NCBI GenBank assembly: GCA_946122785.1
Contig: CAMGYJ010000009.1
Location: 8,524,937 to 8,588,936, forward strand
Length of the DNA stretch: 64,000 bases
Direction of reading: 5' to 3'
Origin: Linum tenue
Lineage: Eukaryota > Streptophyta > Magnoliopsida > Malpighiales > Linaceae
Shown here: in pieces, positions 50,400 through 61,599 of the stretch
Layout of the letters: each line of letters opens with the position of its first letter
How positions within the stretch are numbered: position 1 is the stretch's first letter
The notes under the pieces: generated by a model
Told to the model about the DNA's origin: nothing
Databases searched by the model: none
Seen by the model: only the letters and a program-made list of their open reading frames with translations
Program-made: the position numbers and the translations under genes

Positions 50400-51829
50400 A
50401 CCCAAGTCAAACGACAAGAAGAATGGTATAAAAATGTATAAAATTACTCGAATCATTTTTTCAGTTGATGGAGGTGTTGCCACACCTTGGTTAGTATAAG
50501 TGGGAGGAGGCTCAATTTCAACAACATCGGGAGGAGGATACGAAAGAGGCAACATCTGGGACATCAATAACGTGTCGAGATGGTGAAGCTACACTTCCAC
50601 TAAATTCCTCATTTTGTCGTCTCTTCCTACTCTTGGCATTGTTGGCAGGATTAAGAGCTAAATGTACATTTCCTTACATATAGTTGCTCACTCCTTCTCC
50701 TGGTGACAATAGAAATTTAGAAAGCCATTTTAGGGACAACAAAATCGCAAAAGCTATTACAAACCGTCAAGCACTTTCAATAATTTACGAGAGTGAAGAT
50801 CGAGAAATAAGGACTCAGCACAATCCCACAAGACTCATTTACTGGAATTGGGGAACTTACATATCTTTTGTTGGCTCCTTGAACACTCAGACTGTTGAAT
50901 GAAGGTGTTGGCCTGCTAGCACCTTGCGTTTTGCTGTCGTAGTGGTTGTTTGGTTGAAGCCTAGCAGAAGAATTGAAGAATGGAAGATGGGAAAGGAGGA
51001 CCGAGAACGATAGCAAACATGGAAGACATGTTAGAAGAGGAGGACAACATGTAAGGCGGGGAAGCTCAGGGACTCACCGAATCGGAGGATCCCCGACAAC
51101 AATGAACGACCTACGAGGAAGACACAAGACCTTTCTTGTCCAGTGTACGACAACAGATGGATTCTTCTTTAGTTCTTTTAGAATTCATGAATCGGTGAAT
51201 GGGTGGTTGAATGGTTGGAGAACGGAGACGTGACTCCTCACCCCGAGATGGAGGAGACGACGTTGAGGATATAGTTTTTCGTTTTGTTTCCATATCTTTT
51301 CAGCCGTTGGCAAACCAATAAATTGGGCTGGGAAGACCGATGGCCCTCAATTGAGTGGGTTTCTTAATTCAGTTGGCTGGAGCTCTATGCCACCCGACCT
51401 ACCTATCTCACTCTTTACATTCGGTTATGACTGTGGTTAAACCACTAGTCGCAAAACAAAATAATTTCGTTAACCCCAATCGCATAAGCACCTATTTATT
51501 CAATTCATGATTAATTAAAAAAAAGGCACCATTTCAATTCGATTAGCGGTTTAACCGCAAAAACGCAACCGCTTTCCAATCCTATCAATAACCATAGTCT
51601 CATATATATCCGTCCGCCCCCGGGATCCACTACGTTTCCCTAACAAAATATCTCGCATCCAATATCCTCCAAACCCCGCACCTTCTCATAAACCCTTCCC
51701 CCACCGATTACCTCGATTCCTCCATTCCATCAAAACCCTCCCATCCTTCCCATACTTCTACCTCTCGCTGAAGCAAAAACCCCAGTCCACACAGTTGCGC
51801 CTTTTCTTTTCGACATTAACGCAAACACC
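50400..51829. other. Intergenic with possible hAT N-terminal debris
   Basis: On the minus strand 50400-50690 is proline/serine-rich and includes residues DVVEIEPPPTYTN, which resembles the variable N-terminus of BED-hAT proteins. The rest up to the next gene shows nothing clear. Confidence 0.35.
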
Positions 51830-53582
51830 ATGAGCTCATTCAACAACACCCCTAACTTCGACAATCCGCTCCTCCAAACCCTAATGGGTCGTCTCCAAAT
51901 CCGCCCACCCAACTCCTCCCAGCGCCCTTTCGTCGCCAAATCCCTCGAGGACCTCCTTTTCGACGCTGTCAACAATCTCTCCGATGACTCCGATGACGAC
52001 GACGACAACGCCATGGATCCCAGCGGCGGCATCGACTCTTCTGCCAAGACCCAGCTTCGCAAGGAGGAGGCCAAGCTCGAGAAGGACATCATCCGGGTGA
52101 TTCTATCGGGCAAGACCGATTCTTTGAAGCCCAACTCCGGTCAGGCGGTTACCATCGGCGAGCACCATATCTGTGTCGGGTTCCACGAGGAGAAGGGGTC
52201 GGATTACAGAGTGTGGGAGTGGCATGGCCACATCATGCTGTTTGACGAAGAGAACGGGTACACCCCCGAGTATATCTATGGGAATCACTTCGAGAGGTTG
52301 CTTGGTGGTGGTGTCTCGCGTGGAGGTGGTGCGGTTAGTCGGTCGCATAAGGAGGAGGAGGAAGATGATGAGGAGGAGGAAGGAGGAGAGAAAGAAGAGG
52401 AGAGAACGGCGAATTTGGGGTTGAGGGAGTTGATTGACGGTGGTGATTCCAGTGGTGCTCGGATACTGCATAGGAATGTCGTCACCGGCGCAAAGGTATG
52501 CAGTTTGAACACTGGAACTACGCACTTACTCTTATCATACTGTTTTTGTAATTCTTGGTTATGAAACTTGCTCTGCGGGATCAGCTATTCTGACACTAGT
52601 AAGGCAACGCAAATTCGGCTCCTAAACTTGAAGAACGGACGAGGAAGAATTAGATGATTAATTGATCAGACTGGCTTGCTTGGGAAATGGTTTAAAGGGT
52701 TGTAGTAATAATTTATTCGAGCTAGTCATGTTTGGTAGCTTGCAGATGTAGTATTAGCTCAATATGTGGTTCAGGAATGATCTGTGTGGCGTGACATTAG
52801 GGTAATGCAATATCAGCTTACCTTTTTAGTATGGATTATATGTTCCCTTCGCTTGATCCATTGATTGTTTGAATCCATGGTGGTCGTGTATAAGTTAATT
52901 ACCTTTGCATCAGTCTCCATGTCGAGATGTATGGGGTTGCTCATTTATGTGTGTGATGTGTACCATGAGCACAAACTCTTAATTAAGTTAACATGATTGG
53001 GATATCATGTATCAAGTTCTGGTTTGAACTGTAATCTCCCAAGTCTTTCCTAACACGTCATCTTTTCTTGGCGCTGAACATAACATAATAATGGTGTTAT
53101 CAGCTAAACAGTCGAGGCTATATGGGTTTTGTATCTGGGAAACTGTCGAAAATTTATCATAAGTCATGTGTCTGAAATTTGCTGTTTCTAGGATAGCATT
53201 CTTAGGCCAGTTTCAAGCAAGACTTCCTTGCATTCCTTCTTTTTAAAAGTTTCCTTATATTTCTGGCGTAACCTTTTTATTAAAACGGCTACTCATAGTT
53301 GTGGCTGGTGCACCTTGCCAGAGGTTTATACTTTATATGGATCTTGGAGACCTCAACTGTGAATATTGAATGTTCTGAACCATAAACTCTAGTTGATTTT
53401 TCTATCTACAACAATGATTCAGTCTGCTCTTGAGATTTAATACTCTCAAATGCTGATGTTATGTTGCTGGTTACTCCGGTGCCTGCAGTGAAGTCTAGTT
53501 CCCTTGTTATCTTGCCTTTTTTCTGGAACATAATTGCTAACGCTGTGCTGCTGTGCCTGCCTCCGGCAACTAACAGGTTTAA
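51830..53582 (+). CDS. Conserved plant protein of unknown function
   Basis: The first exon (51830-52495) is 222 codons, in phase 0, with donor GTATGC. A second exon at 53577-53582 would add Val and a stop (GTT TAA), giving 223 residues. The acceptor TAACAG is reasonable but not proven. The N-terminal part (NFDNPLLQTLMGRLQIRPP) and the central block with GEHHICVGFHEE, YRVWEWHGHIMLFDE and YIYGNHFERL resemble a single-copy plant family that has no assigned role. The central block looks like a compact folded domain. Around it are acidic runs (DDSDDDDDN, EEEEDDEEEE). There is no signal peptide or membrane segment. I do not infer a function. Confidence 0.75.
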
Positions 53583-53691
53583 AAGGCTTGCTCTGTCGCT
53601 CTCCTTGTTCCATGGCGGACTTGAGGAGCTGGGAGACCAATGCTTTGGGCGAAGCATCTGCGGACATAATTCCCAATCCTCGGGAAGTGGG

Positions 53692-53745
53692 GAGTGTTTT
53701 GAGAATACATACTCTGTCGAGTGTTTTGAGAATACATACTCTGTC
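53692..53745 (+). repeat. Perfect tandem duplication, 27 bp x 2
   Basis: GAGTGTTTTGAGAATACATA followed by CTCTGTC occurs twice with no gap, downstream of the proposed last exon. Confidence 0.95.
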
Positions 53746-54004
53746 GACCTCAAATACATGTTGCACTTTTTACACAAGTTGGGGGTTTCAAATTTGTTGT
53801 GGTTTTTTTCCCCGATGGCCTTCGACCCTGTTATCAGAACAAATGTTTCTGCCGATCTGATATTTTGGTTGAACCAGTTTCAGCTTCTCCAAAGTTTGTC
53901 CATGTATATTTCAGCTTTGGCCTTGTTTATCTTGCTACTTCAGTTCATTCCGCATCGAATAAGGAATACATGAGTATTCATATTTCGATGCTACAGGTTT
54001 GCCT

Positions 54005-54388
54005 GGGTAAATGACACATTTGGTCACTGAGATTATTAAATTGTGTCATGTTTAGTCACTAGATAAATTAATATCAATTTTGGTCACTCGAATTATCGAA
54101 ACTGGTCAAATTTAGTCACTCTCCCGTCAGTTTCCGTCCAACTCCATTAATGTAGTTGGACGGAAACTTTTGAGAGAGTGACTAAATGTGACATGTTTCA
54201 GTAATCCGAGTGACTAAATGTGACATTTTTCAATAATTTGAGTGACCGGAGTTGGACAGAGGCTACAGAAGAGTGACCAAATGTGACCTGTATCAGTAAT
54301 TTGAGTGACCAAAATTGATATTAAATTTTTCTAGTGACTAAATATGACACGATTTAGTAATCTCAGTGACCAAATGTGTCATTTACCC
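54005..54388. mobile_element. Foldback MULE-type MITE
   Basis: 384 bp, starting GGGTAAATGACACATTTGGT and ending with the complementary ACCAAATGTGTCATTTACCC. The 9-bp duplication GGTTTGCCT flanks it (53996-54004 and 54389-54397). Inside, the motif TAGTCACT/TGGTCACT recurs in both orientations, and AGTTGGACGGAAACT occurs as an inverted pair near the centre, so the RNA could form a long hairpin. No coding capacity. Confidence 0.92.
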
Positions 54389-54948
54389 GGTTTGCCTCCT
54401 TGCAGAAATTTGGGAGGTGCTGTAGTCATCCCCTACGTACCAGCTCAGTTTCGTATCGTAACAGGGCGATCCATATGGTGGTTTATTATGCTCTATTTTT
54501 GCGATCCAAATGCTGGTTTATCCGGGTTGACTTGGTTTAGTGACCTGGTAGTTCTTTGAATTCATATTTCATAGTCATTTGATGGATTTCTGGATGCAAG
54601 TAATTAAATGGTGAATGTAGAAAACAGAAGTGTTCAGTGCTACTACTATCTGTTGTTTTAGAAATTCATAACCCCAATCCCATAAGCTTTTCTTCCTGAT
54701 TCGCGGACCCTAATCGACCCATTAATCTTTCACTGAATTCCTGACGAAACCCAAACGTAAGAGTGAAGCACTCCAGTCCACCACGTGTCTCAATCCTGGC
54801 GACTATCATTCGACTTCACTAAATTCTGAAGAGATCGCATCAGAATTCTGATAGATCCAAGCGGAGAACGCGATCTCAGCCGTCCAGATCATCCCTCGCT
54901 TTAATCTAACCTGAGATCCAACGATTTTAGACCGTTCGCCATGTCAGC

Positions 54949-55003
54949 GATCCGCGCCTGTTCTGTCCAGCCAATCGGAGAGAACCTCATACCTCTATAT
55001 AAA
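54949..55003 (+). promoter_or_regulatory. Histone H2B promoter elements
   Basis: The octamer CGCGGATC lies on the minus strand at 54949-54956. A CCAAT box is at 54971, and TATATAAA starts at 54996, about 120 bp before the ATG. Upstream, GATCCAACG (near 54915) resembles the plant histone nonamer CATCCAACG. This set is typical of S-phase histone genes. Confidence 0.75.
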
Positions 55004-55117
55004 CTGCATCAGGAACTCCTTTCAATTCCCCGTTCCGAAAAAAACGATAGCCAAGCGTGGAGAAAGGAAGAGTCAAAATAAATCGCGTCCGTGCCCGTCC
55101 TGTTTTCGACGATCAAA

Positions 55118-55549
55118 ATGGCGCCGAAGCCGGCAGAGAAGAAGCCAGCGGAGAAGAAGCCCGCGGAGGACAAATCGCCGACGGCGTCGGCGGAGAAGAG
55201 ACCGAAGGCGGAGAAGAGAGTGGCGGAGAAAGGCGGGGACAGCAGCAAGAAGAAGAAGAAGGTGAAGAAGAGCAGCGAGACGTACAAGATCTACATCTTC
55301 AAGGTCCTGAAGCAGGTGCACCCTGACATCGGGATCTCCAGCAAGGCGATGGGGATCATGAACAGCTTCATCAACGACATCTTCGAGAAGCTGGCGCAGG
55401 AAGCCTCCCGCCTGGCCCGCTACAACAAGAAGCCCACCATCACGTCGAGGGAGATCCAGACCGCCGTCCGATTGGTCCTCCCCGGCGAGCTCGCCAAGCA
55501 CGCCGTTTCCGAGGGCACCAAGGCCGTCACCAAATTCACCAGCTCTTAA
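55118..55549 (+). CDS. HTB: Histone H2B
   Basis: Core nucleosome histone, 143 residues, intronless. The start is the ATG at 55118 ([12 protein letters not shown]); the frame is open upstream but has no ATG in the usual place. The N-terminal tail is Lys/Ala/Pro-rich. The histone fold begins at [17 protein letters not shown] and includes [11 protein letters not shown] and the C-terminal helix region [17 protein letters not shown]. The Lys at 139, four residues before the end (VTKFTSS), is the conserved monoubiquitination site of plant H2B. The coding region is markedly GC-rich at third positions compared with its neighbours, as usual for plant histone genes. No damage is seen. Confidence 0.98.
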   Translation: MAPKPAEKKPAEKKPAEDKSPTASAEKRPKAEKRVAEKGGDSSKKKKKVKKSSETYKIYIFKVLKQVHPDIGISSKAMGIMNSFINDIFEKLAQEASRLARYNKKPTITSREIQTAVRLVLPGELAKHAVSEGTKAVTKFTSS

Positions 55550-56895
55550 AAAACAAATTACAAGGATGATCATCCGTTTCCCTAATTGGGGTTTTCCTTC
55601 TTTTTGTTTTTTCCCATCTTTATTTTGGCTCTTGTTTCTGTTACGGTAGATTACACATTCTGTTGCATCTGGCAGCGGATTTTTGACGAACAATCCAATT
55701 CTTTTTTTCCCGGTAATTAATCCAATTCTGTCTCGATTACATTTTGTTGCTCATTTTATAACCAGGCAAATACATTGAATCACAGGTTCGTGGTCTTTGT
55801 TACCATTTTCATGCATTTCCCCCTCTGTTAATTAGCATTATCATTGAAGCTCTCTTCCTGGACAAAATAGACCCGAAATACAAAGCCGATAACACCACTA
55901 ATTCTATACAAGAGAAACTTAAATCACAACTTTAACGCTGTACTGAAACATCACATAAGCCGGGATGCTATTGCAGTTCGGTCTTTAAAAGTTCTCTTTA
56001 TGATCCAATGTCGCGCAACTCTTAATATAGATGTTTGTTTGCCCAAACAATATCTCCAAAAAACTGCCCCCTTGCATTAACAACCATAGTGGCCCTGCCA
56101 CACTATAGCCACATTCCAGATAGCTAAATGGTTGATCTTTATGTATGTTGGTTTTTAGATTGTGTTGAATTAGTATATATTGATCGGTGACAGAATTCTG
56201 GTGAAGTGACAAAATGCAGACATGCAGAGAGGCGAACACCTAATAGAAGGTCAAACCGAGAAAGACACAAACATAAATGGCCTGGGTAGGAATCTTCACT
56301 CAACTAACAACAACCCTTGCAAAGTAATGAGATTTTGGACCAATTTTCTTCAAGTGAGTACTTGGATTTGATGGCTCACCGTCAGATAAAAAGATGCAGA
56401 TAGTTTAATGAAATGAGAGCGAACAAACAACAAGTAGGGCAGGGCCACTTAGACACTTTTGGAGACTAGTTTTAGAGGAGGGTGGGGGGGAATCAAAGGA
56501 GAGAGCTCACTTTTAGGAAGAGAAACCTTCTGCAAAAAGATAACAAAGCCAACTGAACACCAATTTTGGAAGAAGATTAGAGAAAGAAGACACACTTTGG
56601 AATTGAACATTTTGAAGAAAGGAAGACTTTTGTAAGTTGAGAATTAACTTCAAAACTTAAGTACTTTCTCTACCTACACCTTTGTTTAGTGAATTAATTA
56701 TCATGTCGAACATTAACATGCTTATGATCTTTCATTTCATCATGAATTAAATCCCCAATTTATTGGGGTAACTTTGAGATTTCATTATCTAGTCTTGACG
56801 TTTTAATCACCATTTCCCTCTATTTTGTATCGTGTGAAATAGTTCAACGCTTTGTGTTGATTCGCCACCTTCACAATGATTTGTAACTTTATAAG
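55550..56895. other. H2B 3' flank and intergenic
   Basis: No gene recognised. Confidence 0.4.
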
Positions 56896-57842
56896 TTAAT
56901 AACGATCAAATATCAAGGGCTCAATGTATAAATTAGCATGCATCACATATTTAGTAAAATGATCAACAAAAATAACATAGTATAGAAAATCATCAATGAT
57001 CAATAGCAAAAACAAAAACAGGTTCCCAAAACATGAGTAAAGTAACTCAAGAGGACAAGAGGTAGTGAGAGATGACACATATTACGGAAGCTGATGGATT
57101 TTGCAACATAACATTGGCAAGAGGAACAAGTGATAGAGAAAGAGGAGGCCGTCGTGAGAGAAGTAGAACAACCACCGGAGAACCTACTTCAGCAGAGGGA
57201 TGCCCCTATTGTCAATGTCAATAGTCAGCAAAAGATTGGACACGAGCAAGAGAGTGTGGAGAAGCATTGAAGAATGTCGTTGGCGGTGACACACAGACGT
57301 CGTTCTTAGCGCGCACCTGGAGCATAACTTCCACAGTAGATAAATCTTTCACCAAAATAGATGAAGGAAAGAATTCAATAGAGGTATTATAAGTGTGAGA
57401 CGAAGAGGATACATAAATAAGATTGGTGGTTTCAGTGGGAGAGTGAAGAATGGGCGACATAGTGAGAGTGCGAGAAGAAAGAGAGATAGTGGTGTCAGTG
57501 TGAGAAGTCGCCAAACTTGTGCCATCACCAATTGTGATGGTGTCGTGACCAGCGTACGGTTCAACCATATGTAGATACTCGAGAGACTCAATCACGCGAT
57601 GACCTGCCACAGAGTCAGATAGCCACTCAAATGGTCCGCTCAACGAAGTAGTGGTGAGGTGAGCATGAAGCGCGCCAAAGGTGGGACAAGGATGAAGCAG
57701 CAGAATTAAATTTGTGCAAGAGAAATGAATTCAGAGAGAAATGAGAGCAACAACTTCCTAGAGAGAGAAAGGGATGAAGAAGGATCCCTAGGAGGTAATT
57801 GGAGGCAAGATTCATCACCAAGGAGTGAAGATTGGAGCTCAA
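56896..57842 (-). pseudogene. Degenerate Copia gag-pol fragment
   Basis: On the minus strand, about 57260-57560 resembles the Copia protease to pre-integrase region (TITIGDGTSL, TMSPILHSP, SSILVKD). About 56955-57010 resembles the integrase motif YYVIFVDHFTKYV. About 57630-57840 is gag-like. Several frameshifts. Unrelated in detail to the element at 1597-6414. Confidence 0.65.
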
Positions 57843-57949
57843 GATATAGAACCCACTTTCATAAGGTGATTTCTCTTCTCGGGCTTGTATTTCCCTCTCT
57901 TTCTCTCGCTACGGAGTAGACTCCATTTTCACTTGGGCTGTCAAATTTC

Positions 57950-58180
57950 TAGCCATGTATGTTAGGATTTGATGAATCCTAGCTTGTTACACTCTCTATT
58001 ATATATTGATTTGAAGTATTTATCATGATATTGATTGAGTATCGATCACACTCTCCAATTCGAGACATTGACTGAAGAAAGAGAATGACTAATTAGGTTA
58101 ATTAAAACATCTTTAATTCTTCATTGTGGGTCATTTGAATGAGTGTGATTTGGTCCAAAACTTCGTGTTGGATCGATATC
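57950..58180 (+). repeat. Gypsy LTR fragment (family G, middle part)
   Basis: Resembles about 28590-28830: TATATTGA, GATCAC, a CAATT run, GGTTAATT and GAGTGTGATT occur in the same order. Confidence 0.45.
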
Positions 58181-58706
58181 TTTTAGAGAGGTGTTGGGGG
58201 ATTGTGAATGGCTGGATCGGGATGAGATCATGAGAATTGGGATGAAGCAATTTTTATTGGTAAAGATGTTATTTAGTTTGGGGAGGAAGGGTTGTAGAGA
58301 AGAGAAAAGAAACAGAGGATTCAGTCGGGAAGGTAGAAGAAGAAAAAGGAGGAAGGAAGGTAGAAGAAAGGGAAAAGTTGCTTTAATTTTTGGGCTAATA
58401 CCACTACAACACCCGAACTATCGCAAAAATGCCACTTGTGTCCTATTGTATCAAATATTCCATCTGTGTCCTGAACTATGATTCCGTTAATGTTGACTTT
58501 TGTTGACCGTTTGTTTTTAACAGAAAGTCCAGTCAGTGCTGATGTGGCATCTGACGTGGAATTTTTAATATTTATTTTTCTATCTAATATTAATAAATAA
58601 GAAAAAGGTAATAATTAAAATATTAAAAAAAAAATTAACCCACGTCGTCCCACCAACCTCTTGCCCAAGATCCAGTTTCCTCCAAGCGAGCCGCCTCTCT
58701 GCTCTG

Positions 58707-58926
58707 CTCACGACACTGGTAACCGCCTCCAGTTTCCCCCAAAATCGCCACCGCTCTCAACTTCGAATCCTCCAAATCGCACTTGGTCGACCCTTCCACC
58801 CCGCTGACCACATCCAGCAGCCTGTGACATCCTTCGGGGATGAAACCGTCGACGTAGAGAGAAAGCCCAGTCTGCAGCGCCCACAACCCCTGGAGGCACA
58901 CGGCGGCGCCGAGCCCTAAATCGGCG
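58707..58926 (-). pseudogene. Captured DUF716/TMEM45-type membrane protein fragment
   Basis: The minus-strand frame encodes residues ADLGLGAAVCLQGLWALQTG, then IPEGCHRLLDVV and STKCDLEDSKLRAVAIL, which match a conserved part of the plant DUF716 (TMEM45-like) multi-pass membrane protein family. The frame then runs into unrelated sequence, probably an intron of the source gene. Only one exon-sized piece was taken. Confidence 0.65.
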
Positions 58927-59101
58927 ATGAACAGCCGCTCATCTCCCTTTACTCAAAGGCCGCACCACGGTCCACCGATTCACCTCCCTCCAGTCCGCCG
59001 CCGTCGTCTTCCTCTTCCTCCTCCTCCTCCTCGCCCTCGCAATCCTCCTCGCCGACTCCACCTCCTGCCTCCCCTTCCCCCCGGACCTCTTCTACCGCCT
59101 G
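58927..59101 (+). pseudogene. Second captured fragment, membrane-protein N-terminus
   Basis: On the plus strand, residues MNSRSSPFTQRP are followed, after an apparent one-base shift, by TTVHRFTSLQSAAVV and a run of Leu-rich hydrophobic residues ending in a stop. This looks like the cytosolic tail and anchor of a type II membrane protein such as a Golgi glycosyltransferase. The family is not identified. Confidence 0.4.
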
Positions 59102-59892
59102 TGATTGGAGAAACGACGGAAGACGCTGAATTGCCCAGCCATTGGAGCGACTCGAGGAGGGATGGTGGCGATGGATCTGGACCGAGAGAGAGAAAGCAAC
59201 GGCGGGCGGCAGCGGTGGTAGGGAAGACGATCTAATTCCCTAATATCGATTCCCAGAAAACCTAATTCTAAGCAGTCAGAGCCGGATCTGCTTCCCCGCC
59301 CTTCTCTCTCCCTCCCTCGCGCGCGGCGGATCACTTTGCTAGCGTCGTTTTAGGTTTCTTGTTCTGGCTTCGTGGTTCTTGTTCGTTGTGATTTGTTCTG
59401 GGTTTCTCGTTCTTGTTCGTTGATTTGTTCGGTTAGTCGATCTATTTTGTTGATTTATGGGTTAAATTTATTGAGGTAGAATTCTTGCAGAGGAATCGGC
59501 TTGGAGATTTTTTTAGAGAAAGAGACGGCGAATCGGTAGAGAAGAAGAATAATGAGAATTTTATTTTTTTAAAATTTTGGCTTAATAATATAATTGAATT
59601 TACAGTTTTTTTTATTTTAACTCAATTTTTATTTAATTTGAATTAAAAAATTGCCAGGTCAGTGACGTGGCATCTATGTGGCAGCCACATCTTTTGCCAT
59701 GTCAACAAAAAGTCAACTTTGCGTTGACCACCGTTGGTCAACCGTTATCTTTAACGGTCAACAAAATTGACAGGATACAAATGACACAAAGTATCATAGT
59801 TGAGGACATGAAAGGAATATTGAATACAATAGGACACAAGTGGCATTTTTGCGATAGTTCGGGTGTTGTAGTGGTATTAGCCCTTAATTTTT

Positions 59893-60700
59893 TATTGGCA
59901 AATCTAAACGTTTTCCACTATGAGGAAGATGTTAGCTGTTTCAAAGGGTTGATTGATTGTGGTAAAAGACTAAATTAAGAAAAGGAGGTATAATTAGTTT
60001 TTTACAAATGAGAGAAGTAAATCTCTATTCTCTTATTATTTTCTCTTTGTATATTTTTCTATATTTATTTTAAATAATTGTTTTTATTCAAATAATTTAT
60101 ATGAATGCATCTAATTAGTGGTATTTTTGTTATAAATTTTATAAATAATAATATAATATTAACACTCTTTGCACGCTCTGAGTTCTTTGAAAATACAAGC
60201 TCTCGCGTTCTCGCTGTTGCCCTCACTCTCGCTTTGTGAACTGGTTACCTAAGGCCCAAGCTGACTAACATGGGCCTTTAGTTTTGATCCACTTAAGCCC
60301 AATCAGAACGAAAAACATCTTTAACAGGCCAGCGGACTGGAAAAGGAAAAAAATGGAGAATGGGAAGAAAAAGAAAAGACAAAAAAGGAGACGTGTTAGT
60401 CGGCGGATCGGGTCGGGAAAACCGCCATGTAGCTCGCCCATTGACTCGCCCTCGAGATCGTAGATCGATTTTTTCCTATAAATATGAAAAAGCAAAACCA
60501 GTTTTGATATTTCTATCACATTTATTAAAAAAAATATATATATCTCCCCAATTCCAAGTTGACAGACTGATCCAAAACCTCCCGTCTCCTTGTGTCCTTT
60601 CTTCTTCTAAATAGTTAATACTTTTATACTCCGCCTGCAAAATTTCTCCGTCTACCAAGCTGAGGCTCACGTGGTGGTGATGGGATCAATCTCCGCCTTA
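59893..60700. other. Intergenic
   Basis: AT-rich. Nothing recognised. 60700-61570 is probably the leader of the next gene. Confidence 0.4.
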
Positions 60701-60960
60701 TCCAGATCTCCGTAATTGAAAACTAGGGTTTTGATCCTTCATCCGCATCCTCCATCTTTGCTACAGAGTGAAGCGTTCAATCGGAGAAGAATTAAGAATC
60801 AGAAAGGGGGATTTGATTTTTCCTTCTTTCTTAGGGTTTGGGGAGGGAGCGGGTAGCTGAGAAATCGTCATCGGAAAAGTCGCAGGAGGTGTCGGGAAGA
60901 GATTGCAGCGGTGGCGGGGCGACGGGTTGGTGGGGGGTTTCGGAGAGCATAGGATATAAA

Positions 60961-61083
60961 ATGCCTTCGGTGCCCATTCTGCGTTCTCCGATTCTTCCTT
61001 CTCTTACACCCTACCATGGAGGGATGTGCTCGCATCGTTTGAAACGGCTCGAAAAGAGTAATCGGCGTGGTAATCTTAGTTAA
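60961..61083 (+). other. Upstream ORF of 40 codons
   Basis: ATG to TAA in the probable 5' leader of the next gene, about 520 bp before its start in the genome. The product (starting MPSVPILRSPILPSLTPYHG) ends basic. No other ATG frame precedes it in phase. It could repress translation of the main ORF, but conservation is unknown. Confidence 0.4.
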
Positions 61084-61599
61084 CATTAGGTTCCTTCTTC
61101 TTCTTCTTCTCCCCCCTCTTTTTACCTCCAGTTTGCTCCTCCCCCTTTTATTGCCGCTTACCTGTACTTGAGATCTCTTCCGGGAGCTCTATTGTTGTAC
61201 TTGTTCCTCTCCATCTCTGGTGTGCGTGTGCTCGCTAAAAAGTCTGTGGAAAGTTCGTCGATCTGGTCGTGTTTGGAGAGATCGGTCATTGGATTTGCTT
61301 CAACCTTCGTGATTAGGTAATTTTCTGTTTTGCGTTGAATTTGATTGTCGAATCTGCGTTTGTTTTGATGATCTGCGTTATTCTTTCTAGCTGATGATTG
61401 GTTCAGGCGAGTTGAAATTTTGCTAGGGTTTTGTTTTGTGCAGCTGGATTATCAGATTGATTTCATCTCCACTAGCAAATTTTTGCTAAATGTGTACCAA
61501 AATGTGGAAATCGTAAAGAGTTTTTTGATATACTGTTTGCTAATCTGCTATTACCACTTGTTGCCTGCAGTTTTCTGTTCATTGTCTTTGTTACTGTCG

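Larger units (their letters stand above)
58392..59883. mobile_element. Pack-MULE C
   Basis: Inverted ends start GGGCTAATACCACTACAACA and are nearly identical in both arms for about 90 bp, then diverge. The 9-bp duplication TTAATTTTT flanks it (58383-58391 and 59884-59892). The arms contain GACGTGGCATC, similar to the inner arm motif of Pack-MULEs A and B. The centre is GC-rich with gene fragments on both strands. Confidence 0.92.

Noticed and set aside
55057..55693. Long alternative frames on both strands over histone H2B
   Set aside because: They are shadows of a GC-rich coding region; only the H2B frame has a known fold and intact motifs.
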